Of a stretch of 64,000 nucleotides of DNA, positions 35,706 to 44,303 are shown piece by piece (position 1 is the stretch's first letter; each line of letters begins with the position of its first letter). The position numbers were made by a program, and so were the translations under genes. The stretch is taken from contig NZ_JALCZU010000004.1 of the NCBI RefSeq assembly GCF_023522835.1, forward strand, positions 186,001 through 250,000. The letters are read 5' to 3'. This DNA comes from Oceanobacillus saliphilus. GTDB taxonomy: Bacteria > Bacillota > Bacilli > Bacillales > Amphibacillaceae. The notes beneath the pieces are model-generated. The model saw only the letters and a list, made by a program, of their open reading frames with translations. It was not told the origin of the DNA and did not search any database.

Positions 35706-35798
35706 GTTATCACATCCTTGAGGTTTTTGAGGAGATAACCGAGGTGAATATCTGCTTATAATATAGCACGGTTTTATTTGGTGAGCAAAAGTTATTGT

Positions 35799-35874
35799 GG
35801 TCCATGGCGAAAGGTTCATCGTCCCGTAATTTAAACTAAAAGCTATTCGGGACAAGGGTACCTAGTCCCCACGG
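35799..35874 (+). repeat. B-family repeat (copy B5)
   Basis: GGTCCATGGCGAAAGG, TTCATCGTCCCG, TAATTTAAACTA, GCTATTCGGGACAAGGG, TACCTAGTCCCCACGG. It lies just upstream of the Rpn pseudogene. Confidence 0.8.
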
Positions 35875-35934
35875 TACTGCCTTTTCGACAGTACTTCTAG
35901 CAATCAATGTCATTACAGTTAAAAACCAATCCCA

Positions 35935-36327
35935 TCAGGCATTCGCATACTCCCGCAACCTCCTTCCCACCTCCGCCATTTCCACCATCACATTCTTCTT
36001 CTCCCCCTCATCACGCTCTTGCACCTTATGCTTCCCCTCCCGAAACCAATCCGGTACAATTTCCGCTACAACCTGACCACCAGATTGATAAGTCCCTGAC
36101 CGACGTTGCGCTTTTTGCTCCCGACGACACCGATACGCCACTTCCTCCGCCCGAGCAGCTTCCACACTGCGAATTCCCTTCTTCGCCCAAGAATCGAGGA
36201 TTGCTTTCACATAACCCCAGTTCGCCCTTCCATGTTCCAACGCTCGTTTCATCGCATACAAAACTAACGATTCACCTAAGTCATTCATCCAATGAATCAT
36301 ATCCTCCGCTATATAAGCGCTGACCAC
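35935..36327 (-). CDS. DnaD-domain C-terminal part of a replication protein (second half of a broken gene)
   Basis: The DnaD/DnaB C-terminal domain is clear: IHWMNDLGESLVLYAMKRAL, then WGYVKAILDSWAKKGIRSVE. The reading frame can be followed upstream (TTDAIPFFQENFGVVSAYIA) to the GTTTT pentamer run at 36379-36407, where it meets the N-terminal half in another frame. Losing one pentamer would join the two. Such proteins load helicase for phage or plasmid replication. There is no independent ribosome site here. Confidence 0.75.
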   Translation of the reverse strand: MVSAYIAEDMIHWMNDLGESLVLYAMKRALEHGRANWGYVKAILDSWAKKGIRSVEAARAEEVAYRCRREQKAQRRSGTYQSGGQVVAEIVPDWFREGKHKVQERDEGEKKNVMVEMAEVGRRLREYANA

Positions 36328-36914
36328 ACCGAAATTTTCCTGGAAAAATGGAATCGCGTCTGTTGTATTTGTTGTATCGTTTTGTTTCGTTTTGTTTTGT
36401 TTTGTTTAACTAATGGGTCTGCATTAAGGCTCACATTGCGGTCCAAACTGTGGTTCATTTTGTGGTCCATATTGGGCTTCATACTGTGGTCCAGACTACG
36501 GTCCATATTGGGCTTCACACTGTGGTCCAGACTACGGTCCATATTGGGCTTCACACTGTGGTCCACACTTCCGGCCATACTTTCGCTCACCCCAACAATC
36601 GCTTCATTCTCCTGATACACCATTCCAACTAATGATACTATCTGATATGCCGCCGCTTGATTCCCGCCTCGTGACTTCACACAAATATATCCCTTCTCCC
36701 GCAATTCCGTCCTCGCTCGTTTAAACGTGCTTTCCGATAAATTTGCTTTACTACAGAGCACAGACATCGCAACCGTAAATTCCTCCTTCCATCCTGCTCG
36801 ATTATTAACATGCATCAACACATGCCAAAGATTCGCTGCTGCAGCAGACAGCGGGTTCGTCTCCAAATGCGTATAAAATGCATTCACTTGTCTTATGTAA
36901 TTCATCGATTCCAC
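36309..36914 (-). CDS. DnaD-like replication protein, N-terminal half
   Basis: Residues 1-100 form a winged-helix replication-initiator domain (MNYIRQVNAFYTHLETNPLS ... LSESTFKRARTELREKGYI). A repetitive linker follows in which a 12-residue unit (DRSLDHSVKPNM) recurs about 2.7 times, encoded by a 36-bp tandem repeat. After KQNKTKRNKT the frame runs out of register with the DnaD domain encoded downstream. The product is thus an initiator without its DnaD tail unless the GTTTT run changes length. Confidence 0.75.
   Translation of the reverse strand: MESMNYIRQVNAFYTHLETNPLSAAAANLWHVLMHVNNRAGWKEEFTVAMSVLCSKANLSESTFKRARTELREKGYICVKSRGGNQAAAYQIVSLVGMVYQENEAIVGVSESMAGSVDHSVKPNMDRSLDHSVKPNMDRSLDHSMKPNMDHKMNHSLDRNVSLNADPLVKQNKTKRNKTIQQIQQTRFHFSRKISVWSALI
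36379..36407 (+). repeat. GTTTT pentanucleotide run inside the dnaD-like gene
   Basis: GTTTT, GTTTC, then GTTTT three times and GTTT: nearly six 5-base units. The unit length is not a multiple of three, so gain or loss shifts the frame. It lies exactly at the junction of the two halves of the gene. Confidence 0.85.
36471..36568 (+). repeat. 36-bp tandem repeat in the dnaD-like gene
   Basis: Two complete units (36471-36506 and 36507-36542) and a partial third, differing at one base. They encode the 12-residue linker repeat and keep the frame. Confidence 0.88.
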
Positions 36915-37110
36915 CCTTTCAAATTAAAACACGTTTACTATGCAAAGCTGCTAGAAAACACGAAAACAATTGCCAGCATAATCCTAGCAGCCTCTATCAT
37001 TCTATTAACCTTTCCACAACATTCAAGGAATGACAGTAAATGTCCCTGGACAACATCAGTCCATCAAGGAGTTAAGAGAGCCGTCCTCAAGCATTTTCTT
37101 CAGTTTTTTC

Positions 37111-37608
37111 CTAACTTGTAACAGCTTCGACGGTGGTGTTTTCTTGAATGGCGATGTCCTTCACTGGCATGTCTCCTAAGATGTGAAAATAGATCCACTT
37201 CCACTGATTCTCGGTTAGGTGTGATTTAAGTTTTCTCCATTGAATGGGGTCATCAAGTAGGATATCGGGGATATTCGGAAGTGGATAGGAAGTATGACCA
37301 TTGCGGATATAATTGCCATCCTGCAGTTGCGTCTTCGTATGTTCGCGGCTTTTTTCTTCTGCTTGGAGTGTTCTTGATTTCTTTCGTAGTAAATCGATTA
37401 ATCGGTTGCGGATGGCGTAGTTGAAGTAGGTGGCAAGCAGTCCTTTGTCTGGTTCATATTTTTTATACGCCATCCACATGGCGTATAACCCTTCCGTATA
37501 AAATTCCTTTGACGGATCATGGATTCCTAATCGCTGCATCTGGTAATAGATCCTTCGTTCATTTTGCTTGAAGATTTCTTCAAACGTTACATCGTTTTCC
37601 TTCTTCAT
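37111..37608 (-). CDS. Sigma-70 family factor, C-terminally damaged
   Basis: 165 residues. Region 2 is visible (LYAMWMAYKKYEPDKGLLATYFNYAIRNRLIDLLRKK), and region 4 begins at LTENQWKWIYFHILGDMPVKDIA. The ending VEAVTS stops inside the recognition helix. Another frame directly downstream reads VRKKLKKMLEDGSLNSLMD with a stop at 37056, so a small deletion or frameshift seems to have removed the WGR-type residues between. Similar factors occur in phages and integrative elements next to DnaD-like genes. It may be inactive. Confidence 0.75.
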   Translation of the reverse strand: MKKENDVTFEEIFKQNERRIYYQMQRLGIHDPSKEFYTEGLYAMWMAYKKYEPDKGLLATYFNYAIRNRLIDLLRKKSRTLQAEEKSREHTKTQLQDGNYIRNGHTSYPLPNIPDILLDDPIQWRKLKSHLTENQWKWIYFHILGDMPVKDIAIQENTTVEAVTS

Positions 37609-38027
37609 TTGATTACTCCTTTTCTTAGTAAAAATATGTTCATCAAGTCAGTAAGGTTATATATTTGTATAGATTTATTCTACATAAAAGTAAAATAATC
37701 TGCATCTAGCCTAACTTGCCATTTCCGATCGAAAAATGGAAATTTCTCTAGAGGGAAATGGAGATTTACACAAAAAAAACCTTCTAAAATTCAATTTCCA
37801 GAGGGGGTTTTAGAAGTTAGGTACTTTTAAAAAAAAATGAACTAAAATTCTTGGATATGGTAAATTTTTCTTTATAGACATATCATTGGAATGATGGAAT
37901 GTAATCCACACGCAGAGTCATAAACAGCAACATGTTTCTGTTTATCCTCTCTTCTTTTTCATTGAATTTCACCTATTTTCAAACTTTTTAAAAAACCATC
38001 ACCTTTATGTAAAAGGAGCTCTAACTC
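37609..38027. other. Intergenic region with hairpins
   Basis: Near 37786-37826 an imperfect inverted repeat (ACCTTCTAAAA/TTTTAGAAGTTAGGT) is flanked by A-rich sequence; no gene recognised. Confidence 0.35.
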
Positions 38028-38150
38028 ATGAAGGAAATCAATTTGGAAACCGACTGGAAATGGATGAATTTTGGTTACCCTTCCAGAGATAGGTGGGTTG
38101 GAGATGTTGATGCCTTTGATTCCGTTTCCACGGATTGGGTTGTTAATTAG
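38028..38150 (+). CDS. Small ORF, 40 residues, unknown
   Basis: MKEINLETDWKWMNFGYPSR and so on, ending DWVVN. AAAGGAG lies 9 bases before the ATG. It is rich in Trp and Asp and has no membrane segment. It may be a real small gene or the start of a lost longer one. No family recognised. Confidence 0.4.
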   Translation: MKEINLETDWKWMNFGYPSRDRWVGDVDAFDSVSTDWVVN

Positions 38151-38311
38151 GTCGATTAACTTTATTTCACGAAAAATACTTATAGGAAAAGCTTATCTTT
38201 AAAATAACCGTTAAGGCTTTTTTAAAAAAAGTGGTGTGGAAGAGGCACCTTAATTCATAGTCTATTTTATTAAATATTTTTAACCTCATTTACTTATGGT
38301 ACGGTTCCCCC

Positions 38312-38390
38312 CTATTTATCCGAAATCCCCGATAAACCTGCTTCAACAAGATCAATCGCATCACCTGATGAGGAAATGTCATCTTGAGAA
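38312..38390 (-). pseudogene. Gene-end fragment
   Basis: The minus strand reads [20 protein letters not shown], then SDK and stop, without a start. It is cut near 38400, next to an IS-end-like sequence. Confidence 0.3.
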
Positions 38391-38424
38391 AAGAAAGTAC
38401 AAAGTCACTCCGCCTCTGGACAGT

Positions 38425-38500
38425 GTAACTGTTAAACTAAAATGGACAGTTTCTGCTATATAGAATTGAACACTTTCTGCCAAAATAACTCTCAATCAGT
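38425..38500 (+). mobile_element. Possible IS21-type element end
   Basis: TGTAACTGTTAAAC, then TGGACAGTTTCTGC and GAACACTTTCTGCC: related short motifs repeated about 30 bases apart, as in IS21-family termini. No transposase gene is present. Confidence 0.3.
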
Positions 38501-38744
38501 TAAAATATTTAATTAGATAAATAACTGGATAAAGTCCAAATTTTAGCATGATAAAAGGTACACCCAAGGTTATAGACACTGCCCCCATTTTGCAATCGTA
38601 ACGTGCTGAGGACTGACGCTTTATTCCTTTATTCTCCAACTGTCATCGATTCCGATACCTACATTTTTCTTATATATATTTAAAATGTTCTATTTATAAA
38701 AGGCAATCTAATTATATGTACTTAATCAATATGTATAAACACAA

Positions 38745-38776
38745 CAAAAAAACGCTTGAAACCCAAGCGTTTTTTA
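38745..38776 (-). terminator. Terminator of the SDR pseudogene
   Basis: 8-bp stem AACGCTTG/CAAGCGTT flanked by A7 and T6; almost the same as the one at 57460-57489. Confidence 0.8.
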
Positions 38777-38779
38777 CTA

Positions 38780-39438
38780 TCATTGTGCAATCGTTCCACC
38801 ATCAACAACCAATTCCGACCCAGTCATAAAGCGAGATTCATCGGAAGCTAAAAATAAAACTGGATAAGCAATATCTAATGGTTCTCCAGAGAAACCTCAA
38901 GGAATAGTAGATTCCATTTGCTTCCTTCCCTCATCATCAAGCGCATTTTGAGACATTGGTGTCGTGATAAGACCAGGATGAACGGAATTGACTCTTATTC
39001 CATCCTTTGCAAGATCTAACGCCACTGATTTTGTTAAAGCTCTAGTTGCACCTTTCGACGCTTGATATGGTACACCGCCTTGGTTCCCTACAACTGCAAT
39101 AGAAGAAATATTAATAATGGAGCCTGTACCATTTCTTTTCATATGGGGAACAACTTCTTTTATTCCTAAAAAGTTACCAACAACATTAATATCTTGAACA
39201 ATTTGCCAATCTTCTAAGTTAAAATCTAAAACATTTGAACTCAATTTTCCAGCAATACCCGCATTATTTACTAAAATATCAATGGTACCAAATTTATCTA
39301 TAGTTTCTTCGACAACTTCTTTCCAACTCGCTTCATTCGATACATCGTGTTTTAATCCGATGACTCTTCCTTCAAATCCGCCCCTTGGCCACCTGCTGCA
39401 CCTGTAATAATTGCTACTTTATTTTCTAACCTCTTCAT
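38780..39438 (-). pseudogene. SDR-family oxidoreductase pseudogene
   Basis: Starts MKRLENKVAIITGAAGGQGA at 39438 with a GGGGGAAAAGG ribosome region. A deletion with frameshift removes about 25 residues after the Rossmann glycines. The frame then resumes as LKHDVSNEASW, DILVNNAGIAG and the active-site YQASKG. A TGA at 38897-38899 replaces the Leu codon present in the sister fragment at 57492, after which GFSGEPLDIAYPVLFLASDE continues to the end. The two copies are about 95% identical over their shared 240 bases. Confidence 0.8.
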
Positions 39439-39637
39439 ACCTTTTCCCCCTTTTCATTAAGACATGTCGGCTTGTCCGATTGTCCTTACTCTAGTCTATG
39501 ATCGCTATTAAAAAATATGACTATTAATTTTAGATCTCCAAGAGGGGGAAAAGATTTATCTATTAAATCCATATTAGTTCTGTATTTATTGGAAAGGACA
39601 AGGGTACACCTCCCCCTCTGTCCATTATTTGGTATTC

Positions 39638-39711
39638 TTATACCCTCTTCAAATTCACAACCTGAGCATTAGAAAGAACAGTAAGCTGTTCCATCATAAA
39701 CTCCGCAGAAA
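39638..39711 (-). pseudogene. TetR gene 3' remnant
   Basis: The 74 bases encode the C-terminus AQVVNLKRV and preceding residues, nearly identical to the 3' end of the TetR gene at 54569-54640. The likeness stops exactly where repeat B6 begins. Confidence 0.7.
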
Positions 39712-39712
39712 A

Positions 39713-39782
39713 GGTCCACGGGGACAGGTTCATCGTCCCGTAGTTTAAACTGAAAGCTAATCGGGACAAGGTACCTTTCCCC
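39713..39782 (+). repeat. B-family repeat (copy B6)
   Basis: GGTCCACGGGGACAGG, TTCATCGTCCCG, TAGTTTAAACTG, AGCTAATCGGGACAAGG, TACCTTTCCCC. A regular copy. Confidence 0.85.
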
Positions 39783-39929
39783 ACATTTCTCTTAGATCGA
39801 TGACCGTTTCTGTATAATAATATTTATTATTTATTCTTTCAATTCCAGAATTGACTTAATTAATATATACGTTCATTGTGTCACCTGCTCTGCCCAATTT
39901 CATATCTGGTAGTTAATAAAAGTCAACCA

Positions 39930-42017
39930 TTACTCTTCATCTCTATGCTTTTCGAATGACTGTTGTATCAAGTACATAATATCATCAATTTCATTGGCAT
40001 TTGACATACCAATTTCTACATCGCCATTCCCCCATCTACCCAAATTTGTAATATCTTTGCAAATCCCTTTTGGATCATGAATTTCATTAAAAGGCATGTT
40101 AAGACTTAAACGAAGTCTACTCTTTTGTGGTACAATGTCAACAAAATCTGTAGTTGTTTTATAAGCTATATACATCTTTTTAAATTCTTCCCTTACCGAA
40201 CTGTCCAGGTTGCAAATCCGTTTTCTAAGCTGTTCAAATAAGTCCAACATGTCCCCTGATAATTCAGGGAAATCGCTAATAGTATATACCACGTTCTCTT
40301 TTTCTCTACGTTGATCTCTATGTTGCAAAATAACTTCTTCCGGTAAATTAGGATACGACCAAACCAACAACGCCCGCTCTGCAAGTCTATTTCCTCTATT
40401 TTTAATTTCTTGTTCATTCCACTCTTCAAGTTTCCTTATACCTTTATTTAATCGCAGTGGACTATCGGCAAACCCCCCCTCCAAGTCCCTTTTCTCTTTG
40501 AATGGTTTATCACTCATTTCAGAGTTATACCTTGTTAAAGTCAAATTCCCTAATGTATGGAGATATTTATCTTGAACTTCTTTCCAATTCTCTCCAAGAG
40601 CTATCCTCCATTCATCTGATAAGTTAACATTTTGAGGCATAATGTGTTCAATTGTATAGGTCTCAATATCAACAATTTCTTTCCGTTCGTAATTCTCTAA
40701 CTTTCTTAATAAATAGTTGCGGTTCCTGAAGTTGTATGTATCTTTTACTTCAAGTTCCCTTGTAAATTCTTCATTACTCGGAAATCTCTTATAAGAATCT
40801 TTAAGAACTAATACAACCTGTAAACTTTCTAAGTAATTCTCTTTATCTATTTCCTTACTCATTGTTGCAAACGTTTTATTCAGTGAATTCGTTGGAACCC
40901 CGCATATCGCTCTACGGAAAACATAAGATTCAACCAACTTCAAAATAGAAATAAATTCATATTTTGAAATTATTTGATTGTTATAATCATCATACAACTC
41001 TATTAAGAATGGATATGAAACGTCAACTTTTAATGAGTTGATGTCTTTTAGTACCTCGTTTATTTCCTTATCGGTTTCTGTTTGGAATGCTAAGTAAACG
41101 AAATACTTTGAGTATAGATATACCTCTTTTAGAATATCTTCAATACTGAGATCTTGATTTTGAAAGAGATATTCTTTAAATGCAACATAAACATTTCTAA
41201 TCTTCGGAATACGCCCTGTTTTAACAGTTAAATAATCTCGCATAAAACGATCAAACACGGTGGATTCATTTAAGTTACCAAAACTTTTCTCCATAGGATC
41301 CCAATACTTTTTGTACAGAGTTTCTTGCTTCTTTGGCTCAAGTTTCATTAAAACAAAATTTCGAATTAAATCAGCTTGAGACAATTCAAGCCCTGTAGAA
41401 TTCAAACTTTCAAATATCAATTGTGGATTATCATGGTCTCGATCAAGGGCTATGTCGACAATTATAAGTTTAGATAGACCCAAATATAGCAAATTAAGGT
41501 CAATTTCACTTTTTTTAATCTGATTTAAGAAGAAATTGAAGTTTTCATAAACTCTTGGTGAATATTCATTGGGGAGTTCACTATCATTGATCAAACTTAA
41601 CAGTGTTTCTTTGTCGGTCTGAGTCAGAAGAAGTTTATGGTAAAGTTCATCTTCCTCTTCATTATTAACTAAATAGTAGTTCATAATTTTTTTACTGGTT
41701 ATATCAAGCTTTTTCTCACTTTCTTTTATTTCTTTTCCTAAAGCTAGTAACATTAAAGTAATTGTCGTTAAACGCTGCTGTCCATCAATAACAAGAAGTT
41801 GGGGAACTGCAGATATTTGATATAGGCCTTTTTCTACGTAAACAACGGAACCTACAAAGTGACCTTTAATATGATCGTCTTTAGATGCTCTAACTATATC
41901 ATTCCATAGTTGTCTACATTGCTCCACTGTCCAACTGTATTTCCTCTGATAGATAGGGATTATAAATTGCTTATTACCTTGAAGAAACTTTAATAAATTT
42001 GTTTCAGAAGCTTTCAA
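39930..42017 (-). CDS. GmrSD-like DUF262/DUF1524 restriction protein
   Basis: 695 residues. The N-terminal DUF262 domain has PIYQRKYSW (21-29) and VIDGQQRLTTITL (about 80-92), a ParB-like NTPase signature. DUF1524 holds the HNH-type nuclease: IEHIMPQN (about 459) and TLGNLTLTRYNSEMSDKPF. The last 100 residues resemble DUF5655 (SRLRLSLNMPF). GmrSD-type enzymes cut modified phage DNA in a nucleotide-dependent way, so this is probably a type IV restriction defence protein. It is monocistronic, in a repeat-rich accessory region. Confidence 0.88.
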   Translation of the reverse strand: MKASETNLLKFLQGNKQFIIPIYQRKYSWTVEQCRQLWNDIVRASKDDHIKGHFVGSVVYVEKGLYQISAVPQLLVIDGQQRLTTITLMLLALGKEIKESEKKLDITSKKIMNYYLVNNEEEDELYHKLLLTQTDKETLLSLINDSELPNEYSPRVYENFNFFLNQIKKSEIDLNLLYLGLSKLIIVDIALDRDHDNPQLIFESLNSTGLELSQADLIRNFVLMKLEPKKQETLYKKYWDPMEKSFGNLNESTVFDRFMRDYLTVKTGRIPKIRNVYVAFKEYLFQNQDLSIEDILKEVYLYSKYFVYLAFQTETDKEINEVLKDINSLKVDVSYPFLIELYDDYNNQIISKYEFISILKLVESYVFRRAICGVPTNSLNKTFATMSKEIDKENYLESLQVVLVLKDSYKRFPSNEEFTRELEVKDTYNFRNRNYLLRKLENYERKEIVDIETYTIEHIMPQNVNLSDEWRIALGENWKEVQDKYLHTLGNLTLTRYNSEMSDKPFKEKRDLEGGFADSPLRLNKGIRKLEEWNEQEIKNRGNRLAERALLVWSYPNLPEEVILQHRDQRREKENVVYTISDFPELSGDMLDLFEQLRKRICNLDSSVREEFKKMYIAYKTTTDFVDIVPQKSRLRLSLNMPFNEIHDPKGICKDITNLGRWGNGDVEIGMSNANEIDDIMYLIQQSFEKHRDEE

Positions 42018-42200
42018 CTGTTATCACCTCTTAATTTTTTGACTCTGCTTTATAACTATTGTAACAACTAAATGATTTATTTGGCACTTTAAGTATGAAT
42101 AATTCCATATAAATCCAATTATTTATTTTGATACAATTCAAGTGATTTCATTTGTTGATTTAAAATAAAGTTTAATTGTTTTCTACCAAATAGTATATGA

Positions 42201-42253
42201 GGTTGCAGTCCCCCGCTTTGCTATCGCTTTACGTGGTGAGGGACTGGACCTTT
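42201..42253 (+). repeat. A-family hairpin repeat (copy A8)
   Basis: GTTGCAGTCCCCC, loop TTTGCTATCGCTTTA, GTGAGGGACTGGACC; somewhat decayed. Confidence 0.7.
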
Positions 42254-42388
42254 ATCCCTAATAAGATTTCTACCTATTCTAAAAAAATATTAAATTCAAA
42301 CTTCTTTTTACTTGAACCACACCAAAATCAATATATTGTATTAAAATATAAGGGACTAATATTACTACCTTTTCAAAGGAGGTGCAAA

Positions 42389-42553
42389 ATGGCAAATTTG
42401 AAAAAACCAGGTACAGATAATCAACCAGCAGGGAAATACAAAGAAGTTGGACCTCGAGGCGGGCAAGTAAACAACCCTAGAGTCGTGACTATTAATTCAG
42501 GTGACCGACTTCCACCGACGCAAGAAAAGGGTCGAAAATGGACAAAAAAATAA
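42389..42553 (+). CDS. YjzC family small protein
   Basis: 54 residues from the ATG at 42389, with AGGAGGTG 4 bases upstream. The sequence (KKPGTDNQPAGKYKEVGPRG ... SGDRLPPTQEKGRKW) matches YjzC, a small soluble protein of bacilli with unknown function. The longer frame to 42197 runs through a repeat and is not coding. Confidence 0.85.
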   Translation: MANLKKPGTDNQPAGKYKEVGPRGGQVNNPRVVTINSGDRLPPTQEKGRKWTKK

Positions 42554-42665
42554 TCATACACGGAGACCTAGTTATATAGCGGCTTCCGTATATGAATTTT
42601 CTCTTTAAAAAGACCGATTAATAGAGTATATAAATTGTTTACCCTATGGTATTGATAGTTTATGA

Positions 42666-42713
42666 GGTCAGTCCAAAACTTCGCTATCGCTATAAAGTGG
42701 TGGGGGGCTGACC
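42666..42713 (+). repeat. A-family hairpin repeat (copy A9)
   Basis: GGTCAGTCCAAAAC, TTCGCTATCGCTATA, GTGGTGGGGGGCTGACC. The left arm has CCAAAA where others have CCCCC, as in A10. Confidence 0.7.
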
Positions 42714-42844
42714 TATTGGCCTTTGGAGTGCCACAAATGTTGGCTACCCAATTTAATTTTAAAGAAATAAGATCCCTTCTTTAAATCTCTAACCGGATAA
42801 AAGATCACTAGTTTATCTTATAATCTACTCTTCAAGCAAGAAAA

Positions 42845-42890
42845 ATAAGGAGCTGTGTAGGATAACGTTCCACAGTTCAATTATTTTTTA
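42845..42890 (-). terminator. Terminator of the nucleoside operon
   Basis: Imperfect stem around CTGTG/CACAG between AATAAGG and TTATTTTTT. On the minus strand it ends CTTATTTTT, about 95 bases after the NCS2 stop. Confidence 0.55.
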
Positions 42891-42982
42891 TAATAGGAAC
42901 AGATACAAATGTTAGTAACTTATTTAAAACGAACAAAGAAAATTACTGAATTGGGTCAAAAAACCTGTCCCTATGTCCCCCT

Positions 42983-44269
42983 TCAATATAAAAAGAAATA
43001 GATGAGAAAGAGGAATGCAATGACATACATCGTCTTGTTTAATTCTTCTTTCTTACCTGTAAATAATTTTAATAATACATAGGATATAAATCCAAAGCCA
43101 ATTCCATTTGGAATATTAAGGGAAAAAGGCATGACCGTGATCATTAAAAATGCTGGAATCGCTTCGGTTAAGTCGTTGAAAGGGATCTCTTCAACTGCTG
43201 ATTGAAACATTAGAAAGCCTACAATAATAAGAACTGGTGCAATTGCACTAAGCGGAATAACCGTAAGAATCGGGATAAAAAATAGAGTAGGAATAAATAA
43301 TATTCCTGCAGTAAAGGAAGTTAATCCCGTCTTACCACCTAAGGAAATTCCTGTTGCAGACTCAGCTGTTGTTGCTGTTGAACTACTTCCAAAAAGGGAA
43401 GCTCCTACTATCGAAAAAGCATTAGCTTGATAGGATTTTTTAAACTTTGATTTATTAGGTAACATACTCAATTGTGCTCCCATGTTTTGGAATAAAACGA
43501 CCATCGTTAAAGAGAAGACACCAATCCAAAAGTTAAAATCATTCATTGCACTAAAATCATAAGCGAAAAAGACCGATTCGTAACCATCAAACGAAATTTC
43601 AAATTGACTTAGTGAAGAAATATCAGTAATACCAAGTAATATGCCAATGATTGTTCCAACGATTATTCCGATTAATATATTTCCTTTTACCTTTTTGATA
43701 ATTAGAAACAACATAACGATTAGAGTTAATATCGATGTTAATGCCATACGATCGCCAAGAGTGGCTAATTGTACAAATGAGTCCTCTTGTGAAACGATGA
43801 TTCCTCCGTTTTTAAAACCTAAGAAGGCAACAAAAAGTCCAATTCCCGCTGTGATAGCATAGATTAACGAGACAGGAACAGCATGTGATAAATAATCAGC
43901 AAGTTTTGTAAATGATATGATGACAAATGCAATACCTGCAAAGAGTACAGCGACCAGTGATTGTTCCCAGGTCAAACCGAGGGAAAAAACCAATGTAAAA
44001 ACAAAAAATGCATTATCCCCCATTCCCGGTATGAGAATTAAGGGGGAATTCGCCCAAAAAGCCATGAGCATACAGCCTAAAAAAGAAACCAAAACAGTAG
44101 CAATCGTCACAGCTTCATATGGCATACCAGCCAAATTAAGTACCGTACCATTTACAATGACAATATAGGAAACTGTTACAAAGGATGTTATCCCTGCAAG
44201 AATTTCAGTCCGAATCGTGGTATTTTCATTTTGAATCTGAAACATCTGATTCAAAATATTTTTATTCAT
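42983..44269 (-). CDS. NCS2-family purine permease (PbuG/PbuO type)
   Basis: 428 residues from the ATG at 44269 (AGGAGTGATGGA upstream); the open frame to 44323 overlaps the preceding gene. About 12-14 membrane segments. AzgA-like NCS2 marks: ILAGITSFVTVSYIVIVNGT, PGMGDNAFFVF, and ESATGISLGGKTGL. It imports guanine or hypoxanthine with protons or Na+. As the last gene of the nucleoside operon it would recover the base produced by nucleoside phosphorolysis. Confidence 0.92.
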   Translation of the reverse strand: MNKNILNQMFQIQNENTTIRTEILAGITSFVTVSYIVIVNGTVLNLAGMPYEAVTIATVLVSFLGCMLMAFWANSPLILIPGMGDNAFFVFTLVFSLGLTWEQSLVAVLFAGIAFVIISFTKLADYLSHAVPVSLIYAITAGIGLFVAFLGFKNGGIIVSQEDSFVQLATLGDRMALTSILTLIVMLFLIIKKVKGNILIGIIVGTIIGILLGITDISSLSQFEISFDGYESVFFAYDFSAMNDFNFWIGVFSLTMVVLFQNMGAQLSMLPNKSKFKKSYQANAFSIVGASLFGSSSTATTAESATGISLGGKTGLTSFTAGILFIPTLFFIPILTVIPLSAIAPVLIIVGFLMFQSAVEEIPFNDLTEAIPAFLMITVMPFSLNIPNGIGFGFISYVLLKLFTGKKEELNKTMYVIAFLFLIYFFLY

Positions 44270-44303
44270 TCCATCACTCCTGTTTTGTGAAGTTCTAGGT
44301 GCT

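Noticed and set aside
35514-35855. Minus-strand ORF of 113 codons upstream of the Rpn gene
   Set aside because: It is the out-of-frame reading of the Rpn N-terminus; the family sequence lies in the neighbouring frame.
36471-36568. 36-bp direct repeats resembling a CRISPR array
   Set aside because: The units are contiguous without spacers and encode an in-frame 12-residue linker, so this is a coding tandem repeat.
36810-37121. Plus-strand ORF with one hydrophobic stretch
   Set aside because: It overlaps the start of the dnaD-like gene on the other strand, has no ribosome site and matches no family I know.
42197-42388. N-terminal extension of the YjzC ORF
   Set aside because: The extension is encoded by repeat A8; the AGGAGGTG-supported ATG at 42389 gives the normal family length.
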